DNA of 64,000 nt from Daldinia sp. FL1419 (GCA_025201765.1 MU623428.1:1-64000), one strand, 5' to 3'; positions 34,224 to 46,107 are shown, counted from the stretch's first letter. Notes: generated from the letters alone by a model not told the origin. Program-made: numbers and translations.

Positions 34224-36512
34224 TCAGAGAGCATCGACCTGAGAGGATCAATTGATGGATTTCATACAGGCAACATGTTTCTCATCGCAATTAGTATAGC
34301 ATCAAATGTATCACTCGCTACACCGATTAACCGTTAGACTTGTAGACAACTCAGTGCCAGGGCTACACGTACACCGTAGAAGCGGGAAGACGCAAGGGGG
34401 TCACCCAAACCGGGACCAATACTCCTCGTCATCAATAGCTCCCCAACCAACGTAGTAGTAGTAGTAGTAATAGTAGTAGTAGTATCAATAACTAAGCCTA
34501 TCAGACTACACCTCTTGCAAGACGCGTGCGCATGTGCATGAGATACCAGATTGGCGAGACCAAGCAGATAAAAGCCATATGGCCTCGATTACATGGTTTC
34601 AGATTCCAAATCCAGAACCCGGCCTCTTGTAAATTTGATTGACCCAGAAACGACATGCATGTCTTGGGCTTCTAGGCCACTAATGCCACCCGAGGCTGGG
34701 TGGCGTATGTAAATATCGTACGACGGCAGCCGTGAAAAGTGAGAAAGCATATTTCTTTTCCAAGGCTGAAATATGAACGATGTTATTTCGATTCAGTAAT
34801 CCACAGCTCTGCTTAACCGAAGAAGCTCAGCTGAACGAGGAGCTACCCCCCCTTTTCTTTTTCTCGCAGTACGCTGCTGCTACTCACATAGGAGGAGGTA
34901 CCTGACGCTACCGAAACATCCTTGGTAAGTTTCCATCGAGGGTTTGCTGTACAAGAGCCGCATCGTAGATGAATTCTTGACTCGCTAGCGGACCCCCCTA
35001 GCATGTTGACGGTCAGATACGATACGTGATTCGCCATGATCTGCTGATAATGGTTCCGGCCGTTTGGTAGGCTTAGCCTTCACGGCTATGGTAACTTTGA
35101 TTAGTCGGTATGCTGGCGTAAAAATGAATTGTGACAAGACATTTGAAAGCTGAAACGTCTGTCAAAGTAAGCTTGACATTTGAGGTCAGAACCTACGTGC
35201 TCAAGTACGGGTCTAGGCTATGAGATTCTTCTCCGTGCTTTCAGGTAACCTCATTCGATACTTGGCCCAACACCTATAAATAGTACAAAAGCTGCAGTAA
35301 CCCGCCATCGCATAGTCTGTAACCCTCGTAGTGCCTCATAGGTACAAGATCAAGACCCGATGCATGACATCACGACCCCTGTGGCGATCTCGTAGATTTT
35401 ATATCGCCGATCATACTGTGGAGACGGCAGGGCATATCTCAGATCTCTGGGGGTTCCTCCATCCGTGCTCCTAGCTTCTAGACCTCTCAGCTCCATACAT
35501 AGAGGCTCTCTATTCGCCAGACCGCCCAGGTACAATAGAACTACAATTTCAGCTTAATATCCCATCCTTCTTAGAGGATGGACTAGGCCTTAAAAATATC
35601 TCTTACATAGTATCCCATAATTTGAATATTTGTTTTTAGCCTCTAGCTGCCTCCTGTGTCACAGAGGCCTCTTTGGAGCTGAGCATAAACCTTCCAATCA
35701 GGCTCGTTAGCCAGCTCCGGCCTGAAGTTTAGTACGATCTAGCTTCGGCCGCATCAGGCTGCCCCGAGTCATTGCCAATGTCACTCGTCCAATCAATGAG
35801 CGGGCCGTTAGGATTTCGTCTCTACCAACTGAAGCGTTTGTGCCTATTTAGCTAGGTTAGCAAACTGTGTCCATCTCGTCTTTCTGCGGTATTAACTAAC
35901 CGTATGATATACACGGATATTAGCCCTCGAAAGTTAGCCTCTATATCAATGGCTTTTATCGGGTTTAATTTGCAAATTTCATACGGGGAGTTGAAGTCTG
36001 CCCGGAACGTAAAGCACTAATAGTTTCAAAGTGTCTGGTAGTTAAATATGATACAATTAAGTCTCAAGATCGTAATAGTCAGATTTGGAGTTAAATTTAT
36101 CACGGCGTCCAGAGAGCTTGAATCAAAATATGTGCTTAGTGGCTTATTGCCCCCAGGTTAACATCGACTAGCCACCAGTCTCCCCGAGCCTAGGCAGCTA
36201 GTCGCCCTCGATTGCATAGCCGTAAGCCTCGGGACTAGATATCGGCTCTCGTTCTCTCGGACACACTCGCACCTACATGTAAGACAACACCTAGCCGTTA
36301 GGCCAATCCACTCTGAAGTCTAGATGGGAGAAAAGCGCCCGACTGTAGCTGTCGATTTCTTTTACCCCCGATTCTTATATATGAAGACTCTTTGACTTCT
36401 TTAACTTGTTTTGAACGATCTATAATTACTTATAGTAATTCCCCTGAATATCTATATCAGGTTTCACGCGAAAAGCTTGAACGTCTGACTCTTGTCGAAC
36501 AGTTGTTTCAGC
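34224..36512. other. 2.3-kb intergenic region
   Basis: No open frame of quality. Holds a GTA microsatellite (34452-34484). The 35.3-36.4 kb part has no recognisable coding trace. The last ~150 bp are the leader of the RGS gene. Confidence 0.5.
34452..34484. repeat. GTA trinucleotide microsatellite
   Basis: Eleven 3-bp units, interrupted once by ATA in place of GTA, about 230 bp after the DUF1348 stop codon. Confidence 0.92.
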
Positions 36513-37974
36513 ATGGGTCTTCTCTCGCTCAAGTATCAGCGGCCACCGCACGTCGATAAGGAAAAGTTTCTATCGAACAAAAGACAAGCTAAGAATGATG
36601 AGCCTTCACTTGAGTTAGGCCGGCCGGGTTCTCCGTCTGGTATCCCTGATGCCCTCGCTTTTAACAGAATAATAAACGGTGGAACTTGCCCTGTAAGTAC
36701 CTCAAACGAGAGCTACCCTGATCTGTGTATTAATAGAGCAACGTCTTATAGCCATGTACCATCCGTGACTTCATGAATTACCTATTATACATCGAGCATT
36801 CGGCCGAGAACCTACAGTTCTTCCTCTGGTACCGCAGCTACGTGAAGCGTTTTAATGAAGCTAGGACCTTGGATACGAAGCTCTCTCCGGAATGGACACA
36901 GGCAATGGAGGATGAAACGACGGTCAAAATCCAGAAGGACGCCGTTGAAAAGATGAGAAAGCAACCAAAAGCTGTTGCTCTCTTCAAAGGCACCGCGTTT
37001 GAGAATGGGACAACGGATATAGCACCAGATAGCAGAGACCCCTTTTCGACACCCCCTTCCACACCGAGTACGAAGAATGCTCCTTCGTTCCTTTCAGGTT
37101 CCCGGGATCTTAGCTATCACTCCCAATCTCGAGACACTTTCGCGACCGCCGGAGCTACGCAGCCATGTATGTCTCTTTTAGAAAGAATATGTGTTACAGT
37201 TAGTGGCTAACATCGACGTACCTAGTTACTATCCAGCCCTTCAGAGCCGAGATTGATCGCATAATCGCGACGTACATCGCAGACGACGCTCCACGGCAGC
37301 TGAACCTTTCAAGTCGAGAACAAAAGGGTGTAGTCCAGGCCCTCGCATACACAACACACCCGTCGGCTTTTAGGACAATCGCTATGAGCATAGAAGACAC
37401 GCTTCGACGCCAAGCACACCCAAACTTCATCCGCTGGGTTATCCGCAACGGCAACCCGATACGAGTAACATTCGCCAGAAGTCTGGGCGCCGGCACCATC
37501 CTCTGCGCTACAATAGGTGCGATAATCCTCACGCTCAGTTCCGCCGGGCGAGGGTGGCGCGCCCTCTTCTCCATAGGTTGGGTCCTGGGCATCGCGACGC
37601 TGATCGCAGCATACAAGGGGATGTGCGTAGTTTTGCACGGGCTACATCATCGACACGTGCGGCCGTGGGAGCTCTTCGACCCCGCCACCTCACACGACGA
37701 ATCCGAACTAGAAGACCAAGGCAAAGAACCTAAAGGTCACAGCAGCTTCGATAGCTTTGGCTCCGCTAATAGCTACGAGGACGAACCGTGGGTAGTACGG
37801 TACGAGCGCCGATGGCTCTTGCGCAAGGTGTTCGACCGGGAGGTCTGGATCCAGGAACCGGCGCTCAGACGGATACAGGACGTCATCTTTGTGCAATCGT
37901 TGCTGGGTGCTCTGTTGGGGGCAGGCGTGCTGACGGGTATTTTCGTGGCTGTACCTGGTGGGAAGTTCTTTTAA
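36513..37974 (+). CDS. RAX1: RGS-domain membrane protein, Rax1-like
   Basis: Fungal protein with an N-terminal RGS-type domain and three membrane segments, the architecture of yeast Rax1 (bud-site marker) and Aspergillus RgsD/Rax1-like regulators. Exons 36513-36692, 36752-37166 and 37226-37974 give 447 residues. The RGS part starts around CTIRDFMNYLLYIEHSAENLQFFLWYRSY (about 62-90), is split by a Ser/Pro/Thr-rich insert (DPFSTPPSTPSTK), and resumes at QPFTIQPFRAEIDRIIATYI. The intron 2 acceptor at 37224-37225 restores this last word. Transmembrane stretches are ARSLGAGTILCATIGAIILT, FSIGWVLGIATLIAAYKGM and, at the C-terminus, SLLGALLGAGVLTGIFVAVP. An acidic cytosolic loop lies between the second and third. 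Confidence 0.88.
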
Positions 37975-39059
37975 GAACTGGGGTTATTGATATTGATATT
38001 GTATACGTATGAATTTGGTTGGATTTTGGATCTGGAGGAATGTCATAGCAGGTCTAAGCTTGTCATATACCATATATCCCATCTACTGTAGTGTAAATTA
38101 CCTAGGTCGGTGTTGAGTAGCTGCCCGGAATACCCACCCAGGTAAACAAAAAAGAGATAAAAATAAAAATATGTTGTATCCATGAGACCAGTGATCTTTC
38201 CTAGACACTCCCTTTTCTAGACACTCTGATGTCAAGGGGTGTGCACCTAAATAATAAAGTTATATGTAGGTCCAGTGTTAGGGGTGTTAGGGGTGTTAGG
38301 GGTGTTTGTTTATTCCGGCTTGCTGCTTGTTTCATGTTTTGAAGGTCCCAAATATGGTAGTACATGTTAGTACCTACCTCGGGTAGACGCAGCGGCTGGA
38401 TCCGTCAAGTTGGCATGTTACACCATAGCGTGGTTACTGCGCCGCACATAGGGTTTTTTGGGAGGGGTTAGAAGGGAAGCTAAGGCCTAGAGGGGCTTGT
38501 TGGGGGTCAGAAATCGGTCCAAAAACACGCTATCGCAGTTATCGATAAGAAATAGTTAGGCATGACATACTGTGGGGTTAGTGTAGGACGAGCGAGTCAA
38601 TCATATTTGTTGAACCATCACCATTCCCCGTTTCTTATTTAATCCATGTACAAAACCATGCGATCCATGCTTGAAATGGTGTCCCACCAAAATTCACACC
38701 AAAATCCAATTCGCGCTTCTTTGAGGCTGTCTTGGCTCTGACTCCCTTCCACGGTTCTACGGCTCCATGGTTTCGACGGTTCCACGGCACCATTCTAAGC
38801 ACAAGTCTGATCTGAGCGCTAATTGTTAACCCAAATGCACTCGTCGCATGCGCTTGCTATCATTAATATCTTATCCAAACAAGCTTCCATCCTCATTCCT
38901 GAATTCATGCCTCCCTAATCTGTTTGCAAACATAGGCTTCTGAGCCACCAGAAGCTTTGATCACCATTTATACCGATATATATATTTACTGCCCCTCTCC
39001 CCACCCCCCCGTCGCCTAGGTACTTGCTTGATAGCCTCGCCCTGAAACGGCGAGAAATA
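37975..39059. other. Intergenic: RAX1 to pantothenate kinase
   Basis: No gene supported. Contains a telomere-like GTGTTAGGG minisatellite (38275-38306), an inexact repeat of ACGGTTCxACGGxxCCA near 38752-38790, and a C-rich run before the kinase start. Confidence 0.5.
38275..38306. repeat. 9-bp telomere-like minisatellite, 3.5 copies
   Basis: GTGTTAGGG begins at 38275, 38284 and 38293, with GTGTT following. Each unit contains TTAGGG, the fungal telomere repeat, separated by GTG, so it is not a true telomeric array. Confidence 0.9.
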
Positions 39060-40666
39060 ATGTCTGGGGATACTTACCAAGCCGATGCGGCCATTGTGAA
39101 CAGCGAGATTGAAGAGAACACGAAGGCGACTCAGCAGTCTTCCGGAAGACCGCGCACCATGACGAGTACCGCCGAGATCGATAGTACCATTATACATCCC
39201 GGCTCTGTCCGCATAAACGTCAAAGGCGCATTCATCGTCGATACTCCCGAGCAGCCAGGTACTCCGGCCAATTTATCTGGGTCGAGTGGGAATAGTTATC
39301 ACGAGACGAAAGACATTCGTCTTCCTAACCACACAGCTGTTGTCAGCCATATTGCTGTCGACGTAGGTTTCTTCATATGACCTAGACTTTGCGACTGGGT
39401 TCTCCGAGCTAACTCCGTGAATGTCTAATCTAGATCGGTGGCTCGCTAGCTAAGCTCGTGTATTTCTCGCGTGAAGCGCATTCGACTGATCCCGGTGGCC
39501 GACTTAATTTCCAATCTTTCGAGACCGATCGCATCGATGACTGTATCGAGCTTATGCGACATCTACAAGACAAGCAACTCGCACTCAATGGCTCCGAACC
39601 TAGCGAATTATGCGTCATGGCGACGGGAGGCGGTGCTTATAAGTATTATGATAGAATCCGACAACGTCTCGGTGTAGACGTCCTACGAGAAGATGAAATG
39701 GAATGTTTAATTATTGGTTAGTCCCAAGTTTGCGCATTGCTCGTAGTGACGGAGACTGATATACGCTTCGTTGCGGCAGGCCTCGATTTTTTTATAACCG
39801 AAATACCTCGCGAGGTCTTCACGTATTCCGAGACAGATCCGATGCACTTCGCCTCGCCTAACGCTAATATCTACCCATATATGCTGGTAAACATAGGATC
39901 TGGCGTCAGTATCCTTAAAGTATCCGGCCCGCGAACCTACGAGCGCGTAGGTGGAACGTCCCTTGGCGGAGGTACCCTCTGGGGTATTCTGTCGCTTCTC
40001 ACCCCCGCCGAATCTTTCGACGAGATGCTAGACATGGCCGCCCACGGAGATAACGCCAAGGTAGATATGTTAGTTGGCGATATATACGGGACCGATTATG
40101 GCAAAATTGGGTTAAAAAGCACTACGATTGCCAGTTCATTCGGCAAAGTGTTTCGTATGAAGCGAGAAGCAGAAAATGAGGCCGAGGATATGGGTGGTCT
40201 GTCAAATGGCGATGACCAAAACCAGCAAAAAGACTCAGAACAGAATTCTTCGGCTGCGAGCTCTTCGCAAACACAGCAACACCGTCCCACATCCTCTAGA
40301 GCGAGCGAATTAGCCCTGTCACGATTTTCAAGCGCTGATATTTCACGTTCTTTGTTATACGCCATCAGTAATAACATTGGGCAGATCGCATACCTGCAAT
40401 CGCAGGTACACGATCTATCGCGTATCTATTTTGGAGGCTCCTTTATTCGCGGCCATCCGCAAACCATGAATACGCTGAGCTACGCGATCAAATTTTGGAG
40501 TAAAGGACAAAAGCAAGCGTATTTCCTACGACACGAAGGATATCTAGGCGCTGTGGGCGCCTTTCTTAAACACCAGCCCCGAAACTGGGGCCGAAGGAGT
40601 AGCTTCGAAACGGGTGAAGGCCTAGATTCACGTATAAGAGGACGTGCAGAAGAGAATGCTTCATGA
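39060..40666 (+). CDS. CAB1: Pantothenate kinase (eukaryotic type II)
   Basis: Phosphorylates pantothenate, the first and regulated step of coenzyme A synthesis, in the cytosol. Exons 39060-39362, 39434-39716 and 39780-40666 give 490 residues. The fumble/PanK domain starts with the phosphate loop HIAVDIGGSLAKLVYFS, restored across intron 1. Then come ATGGGAYKYYDRI, EDEMECLIIGLDFFI (restored across intron 2), YPYMLVNIGSGVSIL, GGTSLGGGTLWGIL and, near the end, IYFGGSFIRGHPQTMNTLSYAI. The first ~90 residues form a non-conserved, Ser/Thr-rich extension. A Gln/Ser-rich low-complexity insert (about 320-350) sits between FGKVFRMKRE and ASELALSRFSS, a common fungal feature. Both intron donors and acceptors are standard. 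Confidence 0.95.
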
Positions 40667-41269
40667 AAGGGTATTGCACGTTCATGCAATGTGTTTATGA
40701 TGATAATTTTAATCATTGCCAGTTGGGTATAGAGCAAAAGAGGAGCGAAGCGAATCGCGCGGGAGTTCCAAGTTTGGATACAATCATCTCCGGGGAGTAT
40801 CAGTATCACCACGAGCTGCCAACTCCTTGTAAACTCTTGTATTCTTTAATATTAGGTATCTGTATCGGGGACATCGTATCCTACCCACGGGGAGAGGCGA
40901 TGCTTTTTCTTCATGTAAAATGTTATTGTTAGAATATAGATTCGCGGACCTACAAGATCGTCGGCGTAAGAATCAATTAAAGTACCTCAAAGTCTTGCAC
41001 CCATGAATCTCTCATACGAAATACATGAGCTTACGAATCCTGTATATTCTCATCTCGTACAGAGTTATACAATACATATTACATACAACACGAATTCAAA
41101 AAGTCTTCACCTAAATCCTATTAGCTACATTTATGCCATTTGCAAATTGACGGATCATGCACCGCAATTATCTCACTCGACGGCTAAGCGAGGATAAAAC
41201 ACGAGAAAGAAAAACTATAGCCGCTGAGTGGAAAATTCAGGACCAAGGATAAAAATTTGGCAAAAGCAA
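40667..41269. other. Intergenic: pantothenate kinase 3' side
   Basis: No gene supported. AT-leaning text from 40920 to 41220 before the tRNA; probable 3' UTR of the kinase in the first ~250 bp. Confidence 0.5.
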
Positions 41270-41343
41270 TGATCGGACCCAGGCTCGAACTGGGGACCTT
41301 CAGTGTGTTAGACTGACGTGATAACCAACTACACCATCCGACC
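41270..41343 (-). tRNA. tRNA-Val (anticodon AAC)
   Basis: The minus strand folds as a complete 74-nt tRNA without an intron. The acceptor GGTCGGA pairs with TCCGATC (one G-U), with discriminator A. The D-arm is GTGTAGTTGGTTATCAC, the anticodon stem TCAGT/ACTGA with loop CTAACAC giving anticodon AAC, and the T-arm CCCAG TTCGAGC CTGGG. The internal A and B box promoters are present in the D and T arms. Anticodon AAC is read as IAC after deamination by the Tad2/Tad3 enzyme and is the main fungal valine tRNA. Confidence 0.95.
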
Positions 41344-42522
41344 AGGTTAGACGATAGAATGCATTTGTGTAATTTGAATATATATACGTGGTAAAAGTGG
41401 GATGTGCCAAGTTCTCCGAGTGTTCTTAAGGGCTCATCAAGTGGGGATGGTGATGGAAGTACGTAGTATACAAGACTAACTATTAGTTTTACGGGGCTGT
41501 TCTCTCATGGATATGAAGCTGTAGCCACTCCGTAGTGGTGTGGCGATTCCCGTCCCGGATAACATTTCGATCCTTGCCTTCCGAGCGCCTATGAATCCCC
41601 TAAAATGCCGCTATGGGAGCAATCAACAGGTCCAGCATAATTGCGAGAAATTCGATTGACGCACTTATTATAGGTACGAAGGGCGGGTTGTCAGACGGCG
41701 AGCATAATCTAGCTCAGATACATAAGGCGGGGGAGATATTCTAATATTTCAGTCTATTTTCTAACCAAGATCAGTGCTAACATCCCGCAGAATGAATGAA
41801 TGCTTAGGTAGCTTGAGTAACATCTCCGCCTATCTATACATTCTATAAGCTACCCGCAGCCTCGTCGCGGGCGCAATGACGCGTTGTTAAAACACCACGT
41901 CTTGTAGTTTCGGCAACTCTTGAGCTTCGAAGCCCACATAGGTCCTATGTCATAGGAATCACCGGCCAGTTCTTAGACGGCTTTAGAGATGATAACCAAG
42001 CTTAGTTTGGTGAGCTCCTTAGTACTTGGCTTGCCGCGGCGGGTGAGTGGTCACTCTATATTGTGCATGGTTTAAGACCGTGTTTATACAAACGGCGAGT
42101 CGGCAACTATCGATTCACGGTCCATAGAGCCAGGGGCCTCGTTCGTGCCTAGGTCTGTCTCGTTAAATAGGATACCGGTGCTGGCGTAATATGACTGCTC
42201 GAAAGACTCCTCAGCGCTAGACTGGTCCATCTGTTCCGGAGGGGCAGCAATACAATGCTTATGTGTCCCATTTGAATCCGTGAGGATGCATTCAGTTGGG
42301 TCGTGATCTGCAAAAATACAGTGTTTCATATGGCTCGAGCCAAGAGCACATTCGTCATCCGTACTGTGTCGGTGACCCGGGCGTGGGTTAAAGCACGTTG
42401 GGCGAAGGGCAGAATATTTGCAATCGCAGTCATACGGACGCCGCTACTTATGTTAGCGCACCAGCTCATGTTTTTCTTTTCTTTTTTCTTTTTTCTTTCG
42501 GTATGTTACATAAACTTAGTAG
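41344..42522. other. Intergenic, with a possible extra exon at 42084-42307 (-)
   Basis: Mostly featureless. On the minus strand a frame from about 42307 down to 42084 encodes HDPTECILTDSNG and an acidic Ser-rich tail, preceded by a TTTTTGCAG acceptor at 42308-42310. It may be a downstream exon of the gene at 42523-43338, but a simple join from the donor at 42537 is out of phase, so a further small exon would be needed. A CT-rich run lies at 42470-42498. Confidence 0.35.
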
Positions 42523-43338
42523 TTAAAGGGGACATACGCTCTGGGCATCTACTATTGAAACGTATGTGGGTGTAGTGTAGCGGGCTTCGTCATCGTCTGA
42601 GTTTTCGAAGAGATCTTGAGGACTATAGTTAGAGTTGGAAGACCGGTGAATTTCAAGACCCCCTTCCATAAGCTTCCCCAACGTAAGTCGGCCACGATCG
42701 TGTCTATAGGGGGAAGCGAAGACGCGATAAGCATCTAGAAGGAATTCCGAAGGTCTAGTGTTTGCTCGGATGGCTGTACGTTGAATCTCGAACAGGTGCC
42801 TTTTACGGTTATCGTCGATCTCCTGGTATGTATTTACGTGGTCCGGCTCGACAAGAACCAATCTAGCTTCCCTAGGCTTCCCTAATGATTGGGTTATAGC
42901 CAAGACATGTGTTGTCTTGAACGTCTTCCGTGGTGCCCCAATAACCGTATATAAACTTCCGTCGGGTGCCTCCAGGCAAGGAACCCAGCAAATATCCTTT
43001 ATAGGAACGTTAGATGCTTCAAAAGCTTTTAAATTAGTAACATGGATCTTGTTCTCCCCGTGGCTGTGCACAGTCACCCAAATAGGGAAGTAGTCACGGT
43101 GCTGCTGGTTCGACGAGATGAATATACCATGTGCTTCAGCCTGGTACTCGTCTTCCGTTATATCATCCTTGAGATCAGAAATTTGATTAAGAATTCGAGG
43201 TTCGTTGAAATTAACACCTTCTAGCGGTCGAATGATGAGGGCTGACGTATGGGTATCAAGGCTAAGAATAGGGGACTGGACGACGATGTTTTGATGAGCC
43301 CAATGATAGTTCCGAACTCGTATATGATAAATAGCCAT
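42523..43338 (-). CDS. Hypothetical protein, 271 residues
   Basis: One open frame starting MAIYHIRVRNYHWAHQNIVV. I do not recognise the family. It is mixed alpha/beta in appearance, without a signal peptide or membrane segment. It carries regular beta-like stretches (TSALIIRPLEGV, YFPIWVTVHSHG, YTVIGAPRK, EARLVLVEPDHV) and a basic segment DDNRKRHLFEIQR. The tail is acidic and Asn/Ser-rich (SSNSNYSPQDLFENSDDDE). The unspliced stop is at 42523-42525. A good GTATGT donor begins at 42537, so the true protein may continue into 42307-42084. The length and sustained codon structure favour a real gene. Confidence 0.6.
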   Translation of the reverse strand: MAIYHIRVRNYHWAHQNIVVQSPILSLDTHTSALIIRPLEGVNFNEPRILNQISDLKDDITEDEYQAEAHGIFISSNQQHRDYFPIWVTVHSHGENKIHVTNLKAFEASNVPIKDICWVPCLEAPDGSLYTVIGAPRKTFKTTHVLAITQSLGKPREARLVLVEPDHVNTYQEIDDNRKRHLFEIQRTAIRANTRPSEFLLDAYRVFASPYRHDRGRLTLGKLMEGGLEIHRSSNSNYSPQDLFENSDDDEARYTTPTYVSIVDAQSVCPL

Positions 43339-44189
43339 GGTGTTTAGAATAGTTCTCGCTGAGATGGTGAGTTGAAAATAGGATACTTCCTCAATCTCGA
43401 CGCCCAGAGTACGCCCAGATGCTAGTTGATGACGTCGTCCAAATGTAATTTATATGTATACTTGGTTTGTGTGTGCATCGCCTCCACATCGAGGGCGAAA
43501 GTAAGACATACAAGAAGCAAATGCCTAAAACGAATATTCGTTAGAACGCATGATAAGCATCCGTACGGCCTTGAGATGACTTCGAAGGTAGACGGGCCTG
43601 TGTTACGCCGTCTGAATCGAACCGCTCCAACCATTCCACATAACTAACCGTACGAGAACCGGCGAGCGAAGACTCGACCGCCTGATACTCGAATCTATTA
43701 TTTCCATAAGGAAAATACAGTTTAATGCAACTTGGCAAGTTCTTGCTATGAAACTACGTAGGATATCGTTTAGACAGGAGGCGATACAATATAAAGTTGT
43801 TAATCAACCAGAACAGATTCGTCAGTCGGGTTTTCCGTCTGAAGGTCGTTCATAATACCAAGACCCGTGAGTACCACTGCGAATACCACATGTAACCGAA
43901 TAGATATCTAATAACTCTAAGCACACAGTGCGCTTGCTGAGCACAGTCGTCGGTACAAAAGGCAAACTAGCGCATGTGGCTTGCTGAGAATAGGATTTCG
44001 CTTTAGTACGTAAATTTTTTGATGCATATCGCCAATCAGCAAGTCTTCGATGACATACCATCAAATTCCCCGTACGGAAAGAGTGGGTATGGATATGTGA
44101 TATTGGCTCTTGGTGTTGAGCCCCAGGTCTAGGTTAGGTGCTCATACCTTTTCCCCTACCGACTTTTGTTACTGAGTAACTACGGCTGG
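43339..44189. other. Intergenic, nothing recognised
   Basis: Short minus-strand frames at 43422-43634, 43541-43738 and 43822-44064 overlap in different frames and show no family features. It could hold decayed coding sequence. Confidence 0.45.
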
Positions 44190-44750
44190 TTACCTGTCTC
44201 TAGCGGCAGTTTTGTCGTATTTTCCTTTTTCTTCTTTTCTCCCCAGGACCTTGGCTACCCATTCTTCGATTTCTCGTTCGGCCTCTTCGTCGGTTTGGCC
44301 GCCGGTGGGTCCAACATGTCCCCTTGCCATCCTCCTTAGGTCGTCAACGCTTGAGATGTCAAAAGCCCACGATATACCACCCGTCATCATAATACCAAAC
44401 CCCATCACATTGAGCGTCGCAAGATTCAGAGCCTCGAGGGCTATTAACGAGCTGTCGGATTGTATCTTGCTAACTTGTTGGGTACTCGGCTGATAGAACT
44501 TTGGAATTGTCGCCAAGTGTTTTCTAGCTACTGCTCGTCTCGTGATAAGTGTTGAGAGAGTGAGGAATCCCGCGCCAGCGAAGAATAGGCCTAGTTGCTT
44601 TAAAGAACGTTGTGATAATATTGGAGGTCGAGGTCGAGCCGATGGTATCGTATTCGGGGAAGTTTGGGAAGGTTGAGAAGGTTGAGCAAGCTGGGAAGAT
44701 TGTTGAGCCTTGGTGGGAGATGTTGGTGAAGGATCGCCGTCTTTCGCCAT
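44190..44750 (-). CDS. AIM11: Altered inheritance of mitochondria protein 11
   Basis: Small fungal membrane protein; loss in yeast alters mitochondrial inheritance, and the molecular role is unknown. The 186-residue frame from MAKDGDPSPTSPTKAQQ has a Ser/Pro/Gln-rich N-terminus. The first membrane segment is about residues 53-75 (QLGLFFAGAGFLTLSTLI) followed by TRRAVARKHLATIPKFYQPS. The second is about 107-130 (NLATLNVMGFGIMMTGGISW) followed by AFDISSVDDLRRMARGH. These two segments and their flanks are the family signature. The charged C-terminus (EEAEREIEEWVAKVLGRKEEK) is typical. An in-frame Met at 44777 would add nine residues; I prefer 44750. Confidence 0.88.
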   Translation of the reverse strand: MAKDGDPSPTSPTKAQQSSQLAQPSQPSQTSPNTIPSARPRPPILSQRSLKQLGLFFAGAGFLTLSTLITRRAVARKHLATIPKFYQPSTQQVSKIQSDSSLIALEALNLATLNVMGFGIMMTGGISWAFDISSVDDLRRMARGHVGPTGGQTDEEAEREIEEWVAKVLGRKEEKGKYDKTAARDR

Positions 44751-45453
44751 TGTCATTGTAGTCCCGAATGACCACATTGGTCTTTGCGAATTTACGTCGA
44801 AAGTTTTTTATGTACACGATAGAAAATTATGAGAAATCAACTCAAACGCTGGAGAAAGTGAATGCTAAGGCGTCGACTTTTCTATTTTAAAGAATGACGG
44901 TTTGTATTTTTTTATTATTTTTTATTTTTTGTTACAAGAGTTCTGATAAACCTCATAATCCGGACTTGGGGAACGGAGGGTTTGTGATGTCGTGTGCAGT
45001 CAAAAGAAATCCGAAGTTCTTAAAAGTACAATTCCCCAAGTAAAATCCGGGGTAAGTGGAGCATACCTAAGTAGTATACGTGATAGTGATATGTATCGGT
45101 TTGATTCAATTCAGGTCCCATCGTTATCTGTTATGCGTTAGTTATCCGTAAGCTACATACATGGAAAAAGGGGTACATATGTACCTTGGTACTTTCAGTA
45201 ATTGCCCCAAGTTTTCCAACCTTCAATTTTAAACATTTAAATTTTTTTTTAACAATCCAAATAAATAGTAGCATTCTGTCGTCTTGTCTCAAACATCTAT
45301 TCCTCTCTTCCCTGTGCAACACTTATTACCGTCTATCATTTTGCAGAGAGCTAACTGTATCTAGGAGAGCAGTGCTTATAGCTGTCTCACTAAAACCGAG
45401 CCGCATAAATTATATCCATTATATGTGCCAATTCTACCGCTTTTTTTATTAAG
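44751..45453. other. Intergenic: upstream of AIM11, downstream of hypothetical gene
   Basis: AT-rich T/A runs at 44900-44930 and 45235-45260. Short overlapping frames only. Confidence 0.5.
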
Positions 45454-46107
45454 TCAGTTATTGGAGTGCGTTTTGGGAAAATGTACCGATGTTGACTTCC
45501 TCGGTGGCCTTTGTGAGTCGAGGATAAACCGAACCATCCATAGTTCACTCCTCAAGCTCTCTTCGCATTCGCACCACAAATCCAAGCAATCCGGGAGTAT
45601 CAATCTCAAGAGCCGCACTAGAAAGACTAAACAAGGCCGAACGCTTTCCAACTTAAAATAGAGCCAGAGTTCAGATGGCGATAGTTGACTCCGAGCATCC
45701 TCTGTCGGGAATACTTCAGACCAGTGAATTGGATTTTCGTTGTCGTACTCTATTAAATCCGTCATCAATCTTAACGCTACGTCCAAATGAGCGAGGCTAT
45801 CCTGGAGTATCATAACTGTCCCTTTTGATACTCCTACATCCTCCACAGCCGCGTGCGCAACGACAACCTTTTTACTGAATCTGGTATATAGCTTTTTTCG
45901 TCTGTCTCTCAACCTAGATCTCTCCACTTCGGCGCCCATTCCTTCGTAAAAATCGGCGATGAGGCTAGAAGATTCCACTTTCTCAAGAGGGAAATCTATA
46001 GATTTGCCGCCAACACGAAATCCTCCTGGATGATAAGGGGGCTGTTCGCCGTCCAAGCACTTTCGAGCAGTAGTGACCCAATCACAGTACGCAGTAAATC
46101 TACTCAT
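45454..46107 (-). CDS. Hypothetical protein, 217 residues
   Basis: Single open frame beginning MSRFTAYCDWVTTARKCLDG. It appears mostly helical: SSLIADFYEGMGAEVERSRLRDRRKKLYTRFSKK is strongly amphipathic and basic, followed by VMILQDSLAHLDVALRLMTDLIEY. A hydrophobic region CLVFLVRLLRLILPDCLDLW near residues 160-180 could be buried or membrane-associated. I see no known domain. The frame is long for chance and its codon positions look ordered, but the gene could have further exons. Confidence 0.5.
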   Translation of the reverse strand: MSRFTAYCDWVTTARKCLDGEQPPYHPGGFRVGGKSIDFPLEKVESSSLIADFYEGMGAEVERSRLRDRRKKLYTRFSKKVVVAHAAVEDVGVSKGTVMILQDSLAHLDVALRLMTDLIEYDNENPIHWSEVFPTEDARSQLSPSELWLYFKLESVRPCLVFLVRLLRLILPDCLDLWCECEESLRSELWMVRFILDSQRPPRKSTSVHFPKTHSNN

